DNA from: Deltaproteobacteria bacterium
GTDB lineage: Bacteria > Myxococcota > Myxococcia > Myxococcales > SZAS-1
DNA length: 64,000 nt
NCBI GenBank assembly: GCA_018266075.1
Contig: JAFEBB010000041.1
Location: 1-64,000 of the forward strand
Direction: 5' to 3'
The first letter of the stretch is position 1. Every line of letters begins with the position of its first letter. This document shows positions 9,334 to 18,460 of this stretch, piece after piece. The notes beneath the pieces are model-generated. The model did not search any database and had not been told where the DNA came from. It saw only the letters and a program-made list of their open reading frames with translations. A program made the translations under genes and the position numbers.

Positions 9334-9906
9334 ATGGTCAACGCGACGAGCGTGCCGCTGGCGGAGCGAGTCATCTTTGCGCATACCGTCGAGGGGCTCT
9401 TCATCAAGGCCCTCAAGCCCCGCTGGACGCCGCGGCTCCTCGAGCGCCTGCGCGTCGAAGGTGGACTCGATCTCAAGAAGAAGCTCGACCCGGCGATCCC
9501 ATTCGGCGCCTGGCAGAAGTGCCTGCTGATCGCGGCGGAGGAGCTCCACCCCGAGCTGCCCTGGGAGAAGGGGCTCGACGAGCTGGGCGCGTGCCTCACC
9601 TGGGGCTACTTCGACACCGTGCTGGGTTCGGCGCTCGCGGGGGTGCTGCGGCTCATTGGTCCGAATCGCGCGCTCAAGCGCTTCGATCGCAGCCTGCGCA
9701 GCGGCAACAACTACGCCGAGAGCCGCCTCACGGAGCTCGCGCCCAACCACTTCGTGATCTGGACCAACGAGGCGGGCTCGTCGCGGCACAACCTCGCCGG
9801 CGTGGTGCGGCAGGGGGTCGAGATCGCTGGCGCCCGGAACGTACGGGTGGCCATCACCGCGTTCGACGACGCCTCGACGACCTTCGACATCACCTGGGAT
9901 CTGTGA
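9334..9906 (+). CDS. DUF2378 (TIGR02265) family protein
   Basis: The 190-aa product matches the myxobacterial paralogous family TIGR02265/DUF2378 in length and in its features: the VEGLFIKAL motif near residue 20, PAIPFGAWQKCLLIAAEELHP in the centre, the GYFDTVLGSALAGVLRLIGP helix, and a C-terminal domain with FVIWTNEAG and a closing FDITWDL. Members are cytosolic and expanded in myxobacteria; their biochemical role is not established. The ATG at 9334 follows a GGGGAG ribosome-binding site. The family is a taxonomic marker supporting a myxobacterial origin. Confidence 0.88.
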   Translation: MVNATSVPLAERVIFAHTVEGLFIKALKPRWTPRLLERLRVEGGLDLKKKLDPAIPFGAWQKCLLIAAEELHPELPWEKGLDELGACLTWGYFDTVLGSALAGVLRLIGPNRALKRFDRSLRSGNNYAESRLTELAPNHFVIWTNEAGSSRHNLAGVVRQGVEIAGARNVRVAITAFDDASTTFDITWDL

Positions 9907-10141
9907 GCTTCGGTGGATACGAAGCCCAATCTGCTGAAAATCGCCGGGTTGCCATCGTCAAGCACACGCGTGCGAAACCAGTCCTTGGTTGGAGACGACG
10001 TTCATCGGCAACGGGCTCCGGAGAGAGCAATAAAAGATCTGTCGGATTTGCTCGCGTCGGCGATAGGCGTTCTCTGGCGAAGAAGAGCTCGGCGAAGAAA
10101 TGATCATCAAGTGTCATTGGGATGCTTGATACAATTCGAAA

Positions 10142-10792
10142 ATGGCCGATGAGCAAACCGCGCTGGATCTCGCAATGTTCCGTCGGGACGCGATCCACCG
10201 ACTGTCATGGGCCGGGAATCCACTGGTCTTCGCCTCGTTCTGGCTGGGCGGCATGTTCTGGCTGGTTTCGATCGCGATGGCCTGGCCATATCTCGCGTAC
10301 GTGACGACCGGAACGAAGGCACACGGCCAGACGTGGGCCTTCGACCCGACGAAGGAAGGCCCCGGCTCCTTTCACCTCTTCGTTGCCGCATCGGCGGTGT
10401 TCGCGTTCGGGATCGCCGTGCGTTTCCTGAGCGGCGCTGCGGGCCGGCGCCGACTCGCCGCGGAGACCGCGTGGGCCGCGAGGCTGCCGTTCCCGGTCGT
10501 TGGCTATCCCGCCGTGGTCGGTCGCGAGTGGTTCTGGTACCGGATCCACATCGCCTTCACGAGCCCGTTCGACGCCACCAGCGAAACCTTCGCCGGCCTG
10601 ATGCGCCGGATCGATCCAGCGATCAAGGTCACCGGCCGCGCTCAGGCGGCGGACCTCGAGATCGAGTACTCGAGGAACCGAACCGAAGCGCAGAACACGC
10701 GCGCACTGATCGCCACGGTTCACCGGCTCGTCGACGAGGTGCTCGTCCCGGGACTCGGGGCGAACCCGGTCGCGTCGGTCACGTTCGAGTGA
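10142..10792 (+). CDS. Membrane protein of unknown function, two predicted TM segments
   Basis: The 216-aa product has hydrophobic segments at ~28-50 (VFASFWLGGMFWLVSIAMAW) and ~78-98 (FHLFVAASAVFAFGIAVRFL). The C-terminal cytoplasmic region of ~115 residues contains GREWFWYRIHIAFTSPFD and ends in an alpha/beta stretch with LVDEVLVPGLGANPVASVTFE. No family is recognised. It converges on the methyltransferase gene with only 6 bp between the ends. The 235 bp upstream of its ATG, 9907-10141, is relatively AT-rich and shows no gene. Confidence 0.65.
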   Translation: MADEQTALDLAMFRRDAIHRLSWAGNPLVFASFWLGGMFWLVSIAMAWPYLAYVTTGTKAHGQTWAFDPTKEGPGSFHLFVAASAVFAFGIAVRFLSGAAGRRRLAAETAWAARLPFPVVGYPAVVGREWFWYRIHIAFTSPFDATSETFAGLMRRIDPAIKVTGRAQAADLEIEYSRNRTEAQNTRALIATVHRLVDEVLVPGLGANPVASVTFE

Positions 10793-10798
10793 GCGCCC

Positions 10799-11515
10799 CT
10801 ACGACTCAGAAGGAGAAGCAGGCGTCATCCGCGGCTCGGCCATCAGCAGCCGGTTCTTCGGCGTGATGCTCGCGGGAATGATCTGTGTCACCACGCGATA
10901 GCCCGACGCGCGCAGCCGGGCCGCGCGCGTCACATCGATGGCCAAAGCCTCGTCGAGCCAGCCTCCCAGCTCGCCGACATCGCAGGTGGCCGCGTCGTGG
11001 CAACAGGGCAAGACGACCACGCGCGCGCGCACCTCGATCGCCCGCGCGAGGACCACATCGGTCAGCGCACCGCACGCGTGGCACGACACGACCAAATCGT
11101 CGGCGGTGACCGCCACCTCGTTCAGCGCAGCCTGCACCCGCGACACCCGTCCAGAGAGCCGCGGCCACGCGACCTCGAGCGCATGCGCCACCGTGTTCGC
11201 GCTCGGCGGAAGCACACGATCCACCGCCAACACCGACGGCGACGAATCGTCGAGCAGAAGCATCAACTGCCCCACGAGGCCATGGCCGCACGCGAGGTCG
11301 ACGACGCGCCCGCCGCGGAACCGACGACGCGTGCGGCGTGCGAACTCCCACGACTCGAACAGCTCCTTGCGCGGCAAGCATCCCGCCTCGCAGAGCACGC
11401 GTCCGATGCGATCGAAGAGGGACGCGCTCGGGAAGCGGCCGAGGTCGCGATGGGTGAGGAGCGAGCGGCTCGAGGGATCGAACCGCGCGGCGCCGGTGGC
11501 AGGTTCTCGCTTCAC
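10799..11515 (-). CDS. SAM-dependent methyltransferase (Methyltransf_32-like)
   Basis: The 238-aa product carries a class I methyltransferase motif I (VVDLACGHGLVGQL, residues ~70-83), an acidic post-I residue in LAVDRVLPPS, and the distinctive SCHACGALTD plus VVLPCCHD blocks. That Cys/His pattern recalls the Methyltransf_32 group, whose better-known members are METTL25-like proteins and some tRNA methyltransferases. The substrate is unknown. The start is a GTG at 11515 without a strong ribosome-binding site. It is divergent from the ATP-grasp gene, with about 136 bp between the two starts. Confidence 0.75.
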   Translation of the reverse strand: MKREPATGAARFDPSSRSLLTHRDLGRFPSASLFDRIGRVLCEAGCLPRKELFESWEFARRTRRRFRGGRVVDLACGHGLVGQLMLLLDDSSPSVLAVDRVLPPSANTVAHALEVAWPRLSGRVSRVQAALNEVAVTADDLVVSCHACGALTDVVLARAIEVRARVVVLPCCHDAATCDVGELGGWLDEALAIDVTRAARLRASGYRVVTQIIPASITPKNRLLMAEPRMTPASPSES

Positions 11516-11651
11516 GATGCGATCGTTATCTCAAATCCGGGAGTCCAGCCTGGCGAACTCCAAAAGCAGGATTCGCGCAGCGTCGGGCGACAATGGACCC
11601 GTGATGTCATGACAGCGGTCGCAAGCGAATCCGTCGACTACACTGCCGCCC

Positions 11652-12521
11652 ATGCCCCGTATCGCCTTCGCAACCTGTGACGCCCAGCCAGACCTCTACG
11701 CAGAAGAGCGAGAGCTCTTGCCGCGGCTCGCAAAGCGAGGCGTCGAAGCCCACGCCGTGAGCTGGACGCGCACCGCGGATTGGCGCAGCTACGATCTCGT
11801 GGTCATCCGCTCGACCTGGGACTACTTCGAGCGCATCGCCGAGTTCCGGGCGTGGCTGGATTCGCTCGAGAACGCGAACGTGCGGGTCCAGAACCCGTTG
11901 AACGTGTTGCGCTGGAACCTCGACAAGCTCTACCTGCTCGACCTCGCCGAGCAAGGCGTGCGCATCGTGCCCACCAAGTTCGTGCGTCCCGGCGAGTCGG
12001 CAATCGTCGGAGACGTTCTTGCGAAGTACGGATGGACCGATGCGGTGCTCAAGCCGCTCATCTCCGGTGGCGCGTTTCGCACCTCGCGCTTCACGGCATC
12101 TGATGCGGCCGCGCACCAGCCGGAGCTCGACGCGCTCGCCGCGACCTGCGGCGCGATGATCCAACCGTTCCTCCCCGAGATTGGAACCGACGGCGAGTGG
12201 TCACTCTTCTTCTTCGGGAGCCAGTTCAGCCATGCGGTGATCAAGCGTCCCGCGGCGGGCGACTACCGCGTGCAACCGCAGTTCGGCGGCCGGGCCGAGC
12301 GCGTTCAGGCGCCGCCCGAGTTGATCGCGGAGGCCGCGAAGATCATTCGCCTGGCGCCCGAACCACTCTTGTACGCGCGCGTCGACGGCGTTCGGCGCGG
12401 CGATCGTTTCCTGCTCATGGAGCTCGAAGCCATCGAGCCGTATCTGTTCTTCGCGACGGCGCCTGAGGCGATGGACCGCTACGTCGACGTCGTGGTGAGC
12501 GCCGCGCATACCCGCCAATGA
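11652..12521 (+). CDS. ATP-grasp domain protein (RimK/glutathione-synthetase-like)
   Basis: The 289-aa product has an N-terminal pre-ATP-grasp part (VVIRSTWDYFERIAEFRAWL) and an ATP-grasp core. The nucleotide-binding Lys is in DAVLKPLISGGAF (residues ~130-145), followed by MIQPFLPEI, GEWSLFFFG, and the metal-binding segment YARVDGVRRGDRFLLMELEAIEP near 240-262. It resembles family members annotated as glutathione-synthetase-like or cycloserine-pathway-like ligases. These join a carboxylate to an amine with ATP; the substrates here are unknown. No biosynthetic partners are adjacent. Confidence 0.85.
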   Translation: MPRIAFATCDAQPDLYAEERELLPRLAKRGVEAHAVSWTRTADWRSYDLVVIRSTWDYFERIAEFRAWLDSLENANVRVQNPLNVLRWNLDKLYLLDLAEQGVRIVPTKFVRPGESAIVGDVLAKYGWTDAVLKPLISGGAFRTSRFTASDAAAHQPELDALAATCGAMIQPFLPEIGTDGEWSLFFFGSQFSHAVIKRPAAGDYRVQPQFGGRAERVQAPPELIAEAAKIIRLAPEPLLYARVDGVRRGDRFLLMELEAIEPYLFFATAPEAMDRYVDVVVSAAHTRQ

Positions 12522-12613
12522 ATCGCGAACACGCGCGTGCGAGCGGAGGACCATCGCATGAGCGAACAGGGGCCCGACGGGCGCACTCGGCTCGAGGTCA
12601 CCAAGGGCATGCT

Positions 12614-13060
12614 TCAGCGCGCGAGCACTTCGAGCCAAACACAAATCACGATCGCATCTCCATCGAGTGTGAAGCCGGGCAGGGCGGGCACCACGTGCGT
12701 CCGCCAGAAGTGCTCGTGCTGCGTTCGCCAGTCGGCCAGGGAGACGAAACCTTCGCCTTCTGCTTGGGCGAAATCCCAGGTCACGTCGTCGAGGCGGACG
12801 CGATCCACTCGAACATTGCGCGTGACCGCGACGGCGATGTCCCGTTCGTCGAGAATGGCCTCCACATCGCCCACGCGAGGCTCGGGACTTCCTTCGGCGA
12901 GGTACTCCGCAGCGAGGGAGGCCGTGGCGGTCTTCTCGCCGGAGACGATGAGCTGAACGAGCCTGTCGCGAAGTCCGCCGCGAACGCCGTACTCGCCGAG
13001 GCGAATGCCTTCCTGGCGGAGCTGAGCGGCGGTCTTGCCGAGGAGCGATGAGGCGGACAT
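12614..13060 (-). CDS. ASCH domain protein
   Basis: The 148-aa product matches the ASCH (PUA-like) fold: the GEKTATASLAAEY signature near residues 42-54, GDVEAILDERD, a VRVDRVRLDDVTWDFAQAEG block, then WRTQHEHFWR and a hydrophobic closing strand. ASCH proteins bind RNA or nucleotides and some are N4-acetylcytidine amidohydrolases; this one is longer than the minimal hydrolase. The function is unassigned. The start is the ATG at 13060. Confidence 0.85.
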   Translation of the reverse strand: MSASSLLGKTAAQLRQEGIRLGEYGVRGGLRDRLVQLIVSGEKTATASLAAEYLAEGSPEPRVGDVEAILDERDIAVAVTRNVRVDRVRLDDVTWDFAQAEGEGFVSLADWRTQHEHFWRTHVVPALPGFTLDGDAIVICVWLEVLAR

Positions 13061-13300
13061 CCACCGACTCTACGCGGGTCGCCCCGAGAGAGGTCGACTC
13101 AGGAGCGCTCCACGAGCCCGCGCAGCCTTCCGAGCGCACGTCCTCTACCGAAGGCCGCGAAGCTGTCCGAGTCGTTCCTCGCCAAGCTCGCCGCGGGAGC
13201 TTGCCTCGACAACGTCAGGCGCACGTCCCGCCGCTCCGGGGCTTGGTCCTGCGGTCGGCATGTTACCTTCACGGGGTCGCGCAGAGCGGCACACGCGAAC

Positions 13301-13807
13301 ATGACGCCTGCTCCACCTGACCATGCCGAGTTCCGGCTCAAGAGTCGGTTGCCGATGGCAGCGGGCGGCCTGCTCGTCTTCAGCGGCTGCAGCGCGTTGT
13401 GCTTTGTAACCCGAGGCTCGTTGTTCGACCCCACGATGGCCCTGGTGCTCGGATTCCTCTCCGCGGCGATGACCGTGCCCGCGGCCCTCGCAGTGTTCAA
13501 CCTGGTCACGCACGAGGGATGGTCGGTGGTGATCGGTGAAGACGCTCTCGAGCTGCCCGGTGCGCCGTTTCGTTCGAGGAAGCGTGACCGGATTGCCTAT
13601 ACCTCCATTCGCTTCCTGGCAGCCTCGCCCGCTCCGCCGCAGGAACCCACGCTGCTCCTCATTCATCTGTCGCCGCCGGCGCCGACTCGATGGGTGAAGC
13701 AACGAGACCTCCGCTCCGGCTCGCTGGCCATGCTCGCGCGCGTCCTCGTTGCGCGCGTGAGCGCTGCTTCCGAGGCCCAGGCGATCGGACCCCGGTCAAT
13801 TCAATGA
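13301..13807 (+). CDS. Small two-TM membrane protein with PH-like cytoplasmic part
   Basis: The 168-aa product has two closely spaced membrane segments at ~18-38 and 45-68. These are followed by a beta-rich domain (WSVVIGEDALELPG, RKRDRIAYTSIRFLAAS) typical of bacterial PH-like proteins. It has the same architecture as the product at 15723-16232, where the strand after the TM pair reads WSVTFAEGVVQLQSG, so the two may be distant paralogues. The function is unknown. The next ~220 bp (13808-14030) show no convincing gene. Confidence 0.6.
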   Translation: MTPAPPDHAEFRLKSRLPMAAGGLLVFSGCSALCFVTRGSLFDPTMALVLGFLSAAMTVPAALAVFNLVTHEGWSVVIGEDALELPGAPFRSRKRDRIAYTSIRFLAASPAPPQEPTLLLIHLSPPAPTRWVKQRDLRSGSLAMLARVLVARVSAASEAQAIGPRSIQ

Positions 13808-14030
13808 ATTGTGAAGTACGGTCCCGGCGATGAATCTCCTCGCGCTCGCCGACCCGCCGATTGCGGTTGAGCCACTCGCGGCGCAGGTTCGGGCGTCCTC
13901 GAACTTCTCGTTCGCGTCGATCTTCTACTTGTATGAAGACGCCAACCCGACCTCGCCTCGCGGAGCCCTGCGGTGTTCGACGCCAACCTCGAGACGCCAG
14001 CTGAACTCCACACGTGCTACCCTCTTCGAA

Positions 14031-14405
14031 ATGGGCATGCGAGAGAAGGCCATCCAAGACCTCGGCATTCGACTTTCGATCTTCCTGGCCGCTGCCCTGG
14101 CGACGGCCGGTTGCAACCTGGCGCCGAGCCAGGCGAGCTGCGACCTGCGTCCTCAGGAGCCGGTGTGCAACGACCTGCTCACCAACCGAGAGAACCAGCT
14201 CGACGCCACGCTCAAGGCGCTCTGCGTCGGCACCTACGCATCCGAGAAGCTCTGCGATCGCACCGGCGCGCTCGGCGGCTGCGAGTGCGACGGCTGCGAG
14301 AACGGCAAGGCGATCGAGTGGAAGTTCCCGGACCCGGACGGCGGCATCAACACCGCGGATGACGTGAAGAAGTCTTGCGGGAGTGAGACGTTCGTGAGTC
14401 CCTGA
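14031..14405 (+). CDS. Small Cys-rich predicted lipoprotein
   Basis: The chosen ATG at 14031 (alternative ATG 14037) gives a 124-aa product with the signal IRLSIFLAAALATAGC and lipobox TAGC. The mature domain has eight Cys in ~90 residues (SCDLRPQEPVC, ALCVGTYAS, LCDRTGALGGCECDGC) and ends in a short DPDGGINTADD loop that could bind calcium. The upstream open frame to 13830 has no signal-peptide character. Probably a disulphide-stabilised envelope protein; family not recognised. Confidence 0.6.
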   Translation: MGMREKAIQDLGIRLSIFLAAALATAGCNLAPSQASCDLRPQEPVCNDLLTNRENQLDATLKALCVGTYASEKLCDRTGALGGCECDGCENGKAIEWKFPDPDGGINTADDVKKSCGSETFVSP

Positions 14406-14514
14406 AGCCGTCGAGGGCTACGGCTCCCGCTCGGTCACGGTGAACCTCACGACGCCATCCGCGCCCTTGCACCTTCCTCGCCGGTTCACACGACGGGTCG
14501 GCTAAGCTCGGCAG

Positions 14515-14955
14515 ATGTCCTTCGTCGCCGAGGTGCAGAAGGTCGTCCAGATTCCGCCGGCCGCGTGCTTCGCCCGGCTGGCCGACTTCCCTTCATGGAC
14601 CCGTTGGATGCCGGCCTCGTTCCGACCCGTCGATGGCCCCAACCGTCCGCTGGCGCTGGGCGACGCCCTCCGCGTTCACATTCGAGGCGTGCCTGGCAAG
14701 ACGCGCTTGCACATCGCGACCTTCGAGCCCGGGCGCACGTTGGCCTGGCGCGGCGGCGTCGGGGGCGTGCTTCAGGCGCTTCACGCCTTCCGCTTCGAGC
14801 CCGAAGGGCAGGGCACTCGGATCATCTCGTCCGAGCTCTGGTCGGGCGTGCTCGCCCGGGGGCCAATCGCCAAACAGGTGCGCCGTGATGCGGAGCGCGT
14901 GGGACATGAGCAGGTCGATGCGTTGATCGGCGACCTTCAGGCCCACCCGACGTAG
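14515..14955 (+). CDS. SRPBCC (START-like/polyketide cyclase) family protein
   Basis: The 146-aa product is one SRPBCC domain. It begins with the beta strand VAEVQKVVQIPPAACFARLADFP, where the PPAACFARL helix and the W-x-x-W-M segment (SWTRWMP) are family hallmarks. It continues through LAWRGGVGGVLQALHAFRFEP to a long C-terminal helix (RGPIAKQVRRDAERVGHEQV). Members bind hydrophobic ligands in a helix-grip cavity. The ligand and role are unknown. Confidence 0.85.
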   Translation: MSFVAEVQKVVQIPPAACFARLADFPSWTRWMPASFRPVDGPNRPLALGDALRVHIRGVPGKTRLHIATFEPGRTLAWRGGVGGVLQALHAFRFEPEGQGTRIISSELWSGVLARGPIAKQVRRDAERVGHEQVDALIGDLQAHPT

Positions 14956-15003
14956 TGCCGTCGTCGATCTCATCCGCCCAGATTCCGTCTCCGGAGCGTG
15001 AGC

Positions 15004-15495
15004 TCAGCCTGGCAACTTCACGCCGTAACGCAGGAGCAGCGCTTCGGCTGCCGCTCGGTCTCGACTGAGCATCAGCGCGAGCTCCAGGCCATCGGCCATC
15101 GGCTTGGCTCCGGCGGCGAGCAGCAACTCCATTAACTCGGAGTTGGCCTTCCCGATCGCCACGTGCAGCGCGCAGTCCTTCGTTTTCGACGGTGCATTGG
15201 GATCGGCGCCGTGCTCGAGCAGGATCCGCGCAATCTCGACGTTCTCCAGAACAACCACATCAATGAGCGCCGTGTCACCGAACGCGTTCACCGCGTTGAC
15301 CGCGACCCCCAGCGTGGCCAGCAGGCGCACGGCATCCGCGAATCCCTCGACGGCGAGAAAGTGCAACGCGGTTTCGCTGTGGAGCCAGCGCGCATCGAGG
15401 AGGTCAGGACATGACGCCGCCATTCGCCGCGCATTGGCTGGGTCGCGGACCGCAGCATCGATGAAGTCTCCGATTTGCTTTCGGGTCGGTGTCAT
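15004..15495 (-). CDS. Ankyrin-repeat protein
   Basis: Starting at ATG 15495, the 163-aa product shows consecutive ankyrin repeats. SETALHFLAVEGFADAVRLL (near 55-75), GDTALIDVVVLENVEIARIL with LLEHGADPNAPS, and DCALHVAIGKANSELMELLL with AAGAKPM follow the TALHxA...LL..GAD consensus. It probably mediates protein interaction in the cytosol. No signal peptide or extra domain is visible. It is divergent from the membrane-protein gene at 15723. Confidence 0.85.
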   Translation of the reverse strand: MTPTRKQIGDFIDAAVRDPANARRMAASCPDLLDARWLHSETALHFLAVEGFADAVRLLATLGVAVNAVNAFGDTALIDVVVLENVEIARILLEHGADPNAPSKTKDCALHVAIGKANSELMELLLAAGAKPMADGLELALMLSRDRAAAEALLLRYGVKLPG

Positions 15496-15722
15496 CAGGG
15501 TCGGAGGTGCTGGGCTTGGATGGGGGAGGAGAGAGGCTTCCGCAATTCGCAAGAACCGATGCTTCGCCCGACGAGCTTGGACTGAAGGGCGCCCTGTCGT
15601 CACCGCCATCTGTGTCGCTCGCCCATACCTTCGGCGGTGGCCGCCCCGTCGAGCGTGCTGAACCGGCCCGTGTTACGTATCTCCAAGACCCGCACGCGAG
15701 TCCGACACCGCGGAGGTGCGGC

Positions 15723-16232
15723 ATGGCCAGGCCCTCTTCCGAGCTCTACCGAGACACGCTCTTCGGAGGAGTGATCGGCGTCGCCGCGGTCGTTGCCATT
15801 TGTTGGAAGAGCTCGCCCGGATGGCTCCGCGCGCTGGGTGGGCTCGTCGTGATCGCGGCGATGATCGCACCGGTGCTTCCCTTCTTGGCGCTCGTGCCCT
15901 GGCATTGGATCGCCAAGCACCGCGGATTGATCTCGCGAAGTCGAACGCCATGGAGCGTGACATTCGCGGAGGGTGTGGTTCAGCTCCAGAGCGGGACGAG
16001 AGCCTGGAGCATCCCGCTCGAGCGGGTTCAGCGCGCGCGGCTCGCACGGAATGACAACTGGACGGAATCGACGATGCTCGAAGACGCGCTCGGATTGATG
16101 GGAGCGAACGGCGGCGAGCTGGTGCGGCTTCCCTCATCGGCGAAAGGGTTTGAGCAGCTGCTCGCGGCGCTCAGGGCACGCGGCGTCGCCGTCGAGGAGG
16201 TGCTGGTGAGCGCGCCGGTGGTGCTTGATTAG
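15723..16232 (+). CDS. Two-TM membrane protein with PH-like domain
   Basis: The 169-aa product has TM segments at ~13-30 and ~36-58, followed by WSVTFAEGVVQLQSGTRAWS and LERVQRARLARN, a PH-like beta domain, and a C-terminal helix (KGFEQLLAALRARGVAVEEV). The architecture equals that of the 13301-13807 product. The ATG at 15723 is chosen because the upstream frame looks non-coding. The function is unknown. Confidence 0.6.
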   Translation: MARPSSELYRDTLFGGVIGVAAVVAICWKSSPGWLRALGGLVVIAAMIAPVLPFLALVPWHWIAKHRGLISRSRTPWSVTFAEGVVQLQSGTRAWSIPLERVQRARLARNDNWTESTMLEDALGLMGANGGELVRLPSSAKGFEQLLAALRARGVAVEEVLVSAPVVLD

Positions 16233-16734
16233 TGAGAGAATTATTGCTGCGTCTGCCGGAGCGTTATCCAGATCTTTGGACGTCCTCGACACGTCAGCAA
16301 CGCACGGATCGGTTTGCGGGTACTCACTGCTGGCTCGAGCCACCGTCGACCACCTCGTCGAACATCCAGAGCTCTCCCCGTAGGTAGGACACCCGGGCAG
16401 CATGCGCGAGCGTTCCCGGCGCATTTCCGAACGTCCTCCCGGAGGCATGAGACTTCCGGCCGAGCTTCTCGGACCGCCCCTGGAAGCTCGGAGCTTCGTT
16501 TGGCGGATCTCGATCTCCCGGCAGAGGTTCGGCCTTCCGCCAGCCAGCTCGAGAGCTCCAGTGGATCGTCCAATCGTTCCTTGCCAGGCATTTCAGTTCG
16601 CTGGTTCGGCTTCCGTCGCAGCGGCTGCTAACTGGCAAATCAATAGCGAGCCTCGTTTGACACTATCGCTTCTCCCTCTGCTGTCCCTCTTGCTTCAACG
16701 TCCGCGCCCGGCGAGGCCAACCCAGGGGGAAGGC
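16233..16734 (+). other. 500-bp intergenic region without a supported gene
   Basis: No frame here has a ribosome-binding site, a signal peptide and coding character together. A minus-strand frame ending near 16324 contains the protein-like string RVSYLRGELWMFDEVVDGG, which may be the tail of a lost gene. The stretch is otherwise unremarkable. Confidence 0.4.
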
Positions 16735-17334
16735 ATGGCAAAGAAGAAGGGCGTGAGCGCAGTTAAGGAGTTGCTGGCCGCGAGTCGGAAGAGCGGTGTC
16801 CCCACGTCTCACGCGGCCGACGACGGTGCGGGCTCGCTGCCCACCACCCACGACGTCTCGTTCCTGGAGAAGACGGCGCTCCCCGCGCCCATCTCGGATC
16901 GGGTCTTCCACACGGTCCCCGGCGCCTTCACGCCGCGGGTGACCAAGGTTCTTCGCAAAGAGGACGCCAAGGCCTTCTTCGGCAGCCGGCTCAAGCCGGA
17001 GAAGATCGTGGACGACGTGACCCTGGCCACGAACGCGGAGAGCGTGGCCGCGCGCATGACGCACGGGGCGTCGATCGCCCAGCAGATCGCGGCGCCGGCC
17101 GAGCTGCGGTTGGTGGAGCAGCTCCAGCTCATCGTGGACAACGCCGCCGACTTCCTGGCGCAGTTTCCCCAGTACCAGGACGACCTAGAGCCCGCGCTGA
17201 CCTGGTGGACGAGCACGTTCCCCGGCGGCGGGCCGCGGCAGAAGCCCGCGAATGGAACGACGTCACCCTCGACGCCTTCGGGAACGAAGCCGACGGTGGT
17301 CCCGACGCCTCCGCCGACGGGTTCGACGCCGTAG
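16735..17334 (+). CDS. Hypothetical protein with Lys-rich start and Pro/Thr-rich tail
   Basis: The 199-aa product starts at ATG 16735 after a GGGGGAAGG ribosome-binding site. The N-terminus is basic (MAKKKGVSAVKEL); the central part is helical (RLVEQLQLIVDNAADFLAQF) and the last ~30 residues are Pro/Thr/Ser-rich. No signal peptide or TM is visible, so it is probably cytosolic. It resembles the 31530-32411 protein in general plan (basic start, helical core, low-complexity tail), but homology cannot be shown by eye. Confidence 0.65.
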   Translation: MAKKKGVSAVKELLAASRKSGVPTSHAADDGAGSLPTTHDVSFLEKTALPAPISDRVFHTVPGAFTPRVTKVLRKEDAKAFFGSRLKPEKIVDDVTLATNAESVAARMTHGASIAQQIAAPAELRLVEQLQLIVDNAADFLAQFPQYQDDLEPALTWWTSTFPGGGPRQKPANGTTSPSTPSGTKPTVVPTPPPTGSTP

Positions 17335-17469
17335 TGTTGAAGTGGGGCAGGGCGCAGGCCCTGTCCTTCTTTCATCCCGTTCCCCACGTGAGGTGGGCTG
17401 CGAAGCGTCCCGTGGGGGAAGGGTCGGGCCGTGGGGGCATGGGCCGAAGCAGAGCGCTAGACTTCGCCC

Positions 17470-18183
17470 ATGCCTTCGTCCGGCTCAAAGTCGACGCTCT
17501 GGATTGTCCTCGGCGGCATCGTGGCCGTCGTGGGGTTGTGGATTTACGTCGTCATGAACGACAACATGGAATCGTGGTCCGCCCGGAATCCGGTGAGTGT
17601 CCATGCGCTCGGCGGGCCGGAGCCGCTGCCGTCGGGACTGAAGGCGGTGCCCGCGAAGTCTTCTCACGCTCCAGACTTCCCAGCGCGCATGGTGGGGCAC
17701 AGCGACGACGCACCTCTGCCGCGCATCGATAATGGACAGGTCGCTTCGGGGGGCAACGGGACGGGCGGTGGCAGGGCGGAGATGACCGCGCATGGCCGCG
17801 TCGGCGAACCGCCTCCCAATCGCGAGCAGGACACGCCCGAGGAGCGCGCCGCGCTCGACAAGAGCGACATCCAGAGTGTGATTCGCGATCTCAAGCCTCA
17901 ATTCATTGATTGTTATCAACAAGGCCTCAACCAGAAGCCCGACCTCGCCGGCAAGGTCACCAACGGCTTCACGCTCAAGCGCGACGTGATCATGGGCTCG
18001 GTTCCAGATGACGGAAGCATCGAGGACAGCACGCTCGGCGCGCCGCTGGTCGAAGCGTGCATTCTCGACAAGCTCCGCAACGCGAAGTTTCCCGAGATGA
18101 AGGGGAAGGGCACGGTGAGCGTGAGATACCCGCTCATGTTCGCGAACGACGCGGACGCCGGAGCGCCACCGACGCCGCCGTAG
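17470..18183 (+). CDS. AgmX/PglI C-terminal (TonB-like) domain protein, single TM
   Basis: The 237-aa product has one N-terminal membrane segment (STLWIVLGGIVAVVGLWIYV), a periplasmic Gly/Pro-rich linker (~40-125) and a C-terminal AgmX/PglI domain. The domain shows LDKSDIQSVIRDLKPQFIDC, QKPDLAGKVTNGFTL, VEACILDKLRNAKFPEMKG and VSVRYPLMF, with the family's two conserved Cys. This is the TonB-like topology: anchored inside, domain reaching across the periplasm. No proton-channel partner is adjacent. Confidence 0.85.
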   Translation: MPSSGSKSTLWIVLGGIVAVVGLWIYVVMNDNMESWSARNPVSVHALGGPEPLPSGLKAVPAKSSHAPDFPARMVGHSDDAPLPRIDNGQVASGGNGTGGGRAEMTAHGRVGEPPPNREQDTPEERAALDKSDIQSVIRDLKPQFIDCYQQGLNQKPDLAGKVTNGFTLKRDVIMGSVPDDGSIEDSTLGAPLVEACILDKLRNAKFPEMKGKGTVSVRYPLMFANDADAGAPPTPP

Positions 18184-18354
18184 AGCAGTTCGTGTTCTAT
18201 TCGCTGCCGTCGTTCCACGCGCGACATGCCTTCGCGAAGCCGACCAGCGCCCCAGCAGGGAAGCCGCTCAATCAGATTCCGCGCGCGGGTGAGGCCATTG
18301 CAGCGAGTGCGTATCTGAGGTCGCTGCTGAAGCAGCAGTAGCCCTCTCCAACCG

Positions 18355-18396
18355 CGCGAAACCCCATCCCCCGACCCCTTCCCCGTCTCACGCGGG
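18355..18396 (+). repeat. Left inverted repeat of DUF559 element (REP-like hairpin)
   Basis: The 42 bp are identical to the reverse complement of 18866-18907. From 18373 onward the sequence folds as CCCCTTCCCCG, a 7-nt loop (TCTCACG), and CGGGGAAGGGG: an 11-bp GC-rich stem extending a few bases beyond the shared block. Confidence 0.9.
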
Positions 18397-18460
18397 GAAG
18401 GGGAGTCAAGTGGGTGTCGGGGATGCGTGGTACCTCCTCTCGGGCGAGAGGGGGTGGGCG

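Noticed and set aside
9907-10141. Small genes on either strand in the AT-richer gap
   Set aside because: The short frames lack ribosome-binding sites and signal or domain features.
17341-17430. A further copy of the DUF559-element repeat or a terminator after the 16735-17334 gene
   Set aside because: CAGGGC/GCCCTG and a TTCCCCACG-type stem can be drawn, but similarity to the 42-bp repeat is only in G/C runs and there is no convincing T-run.
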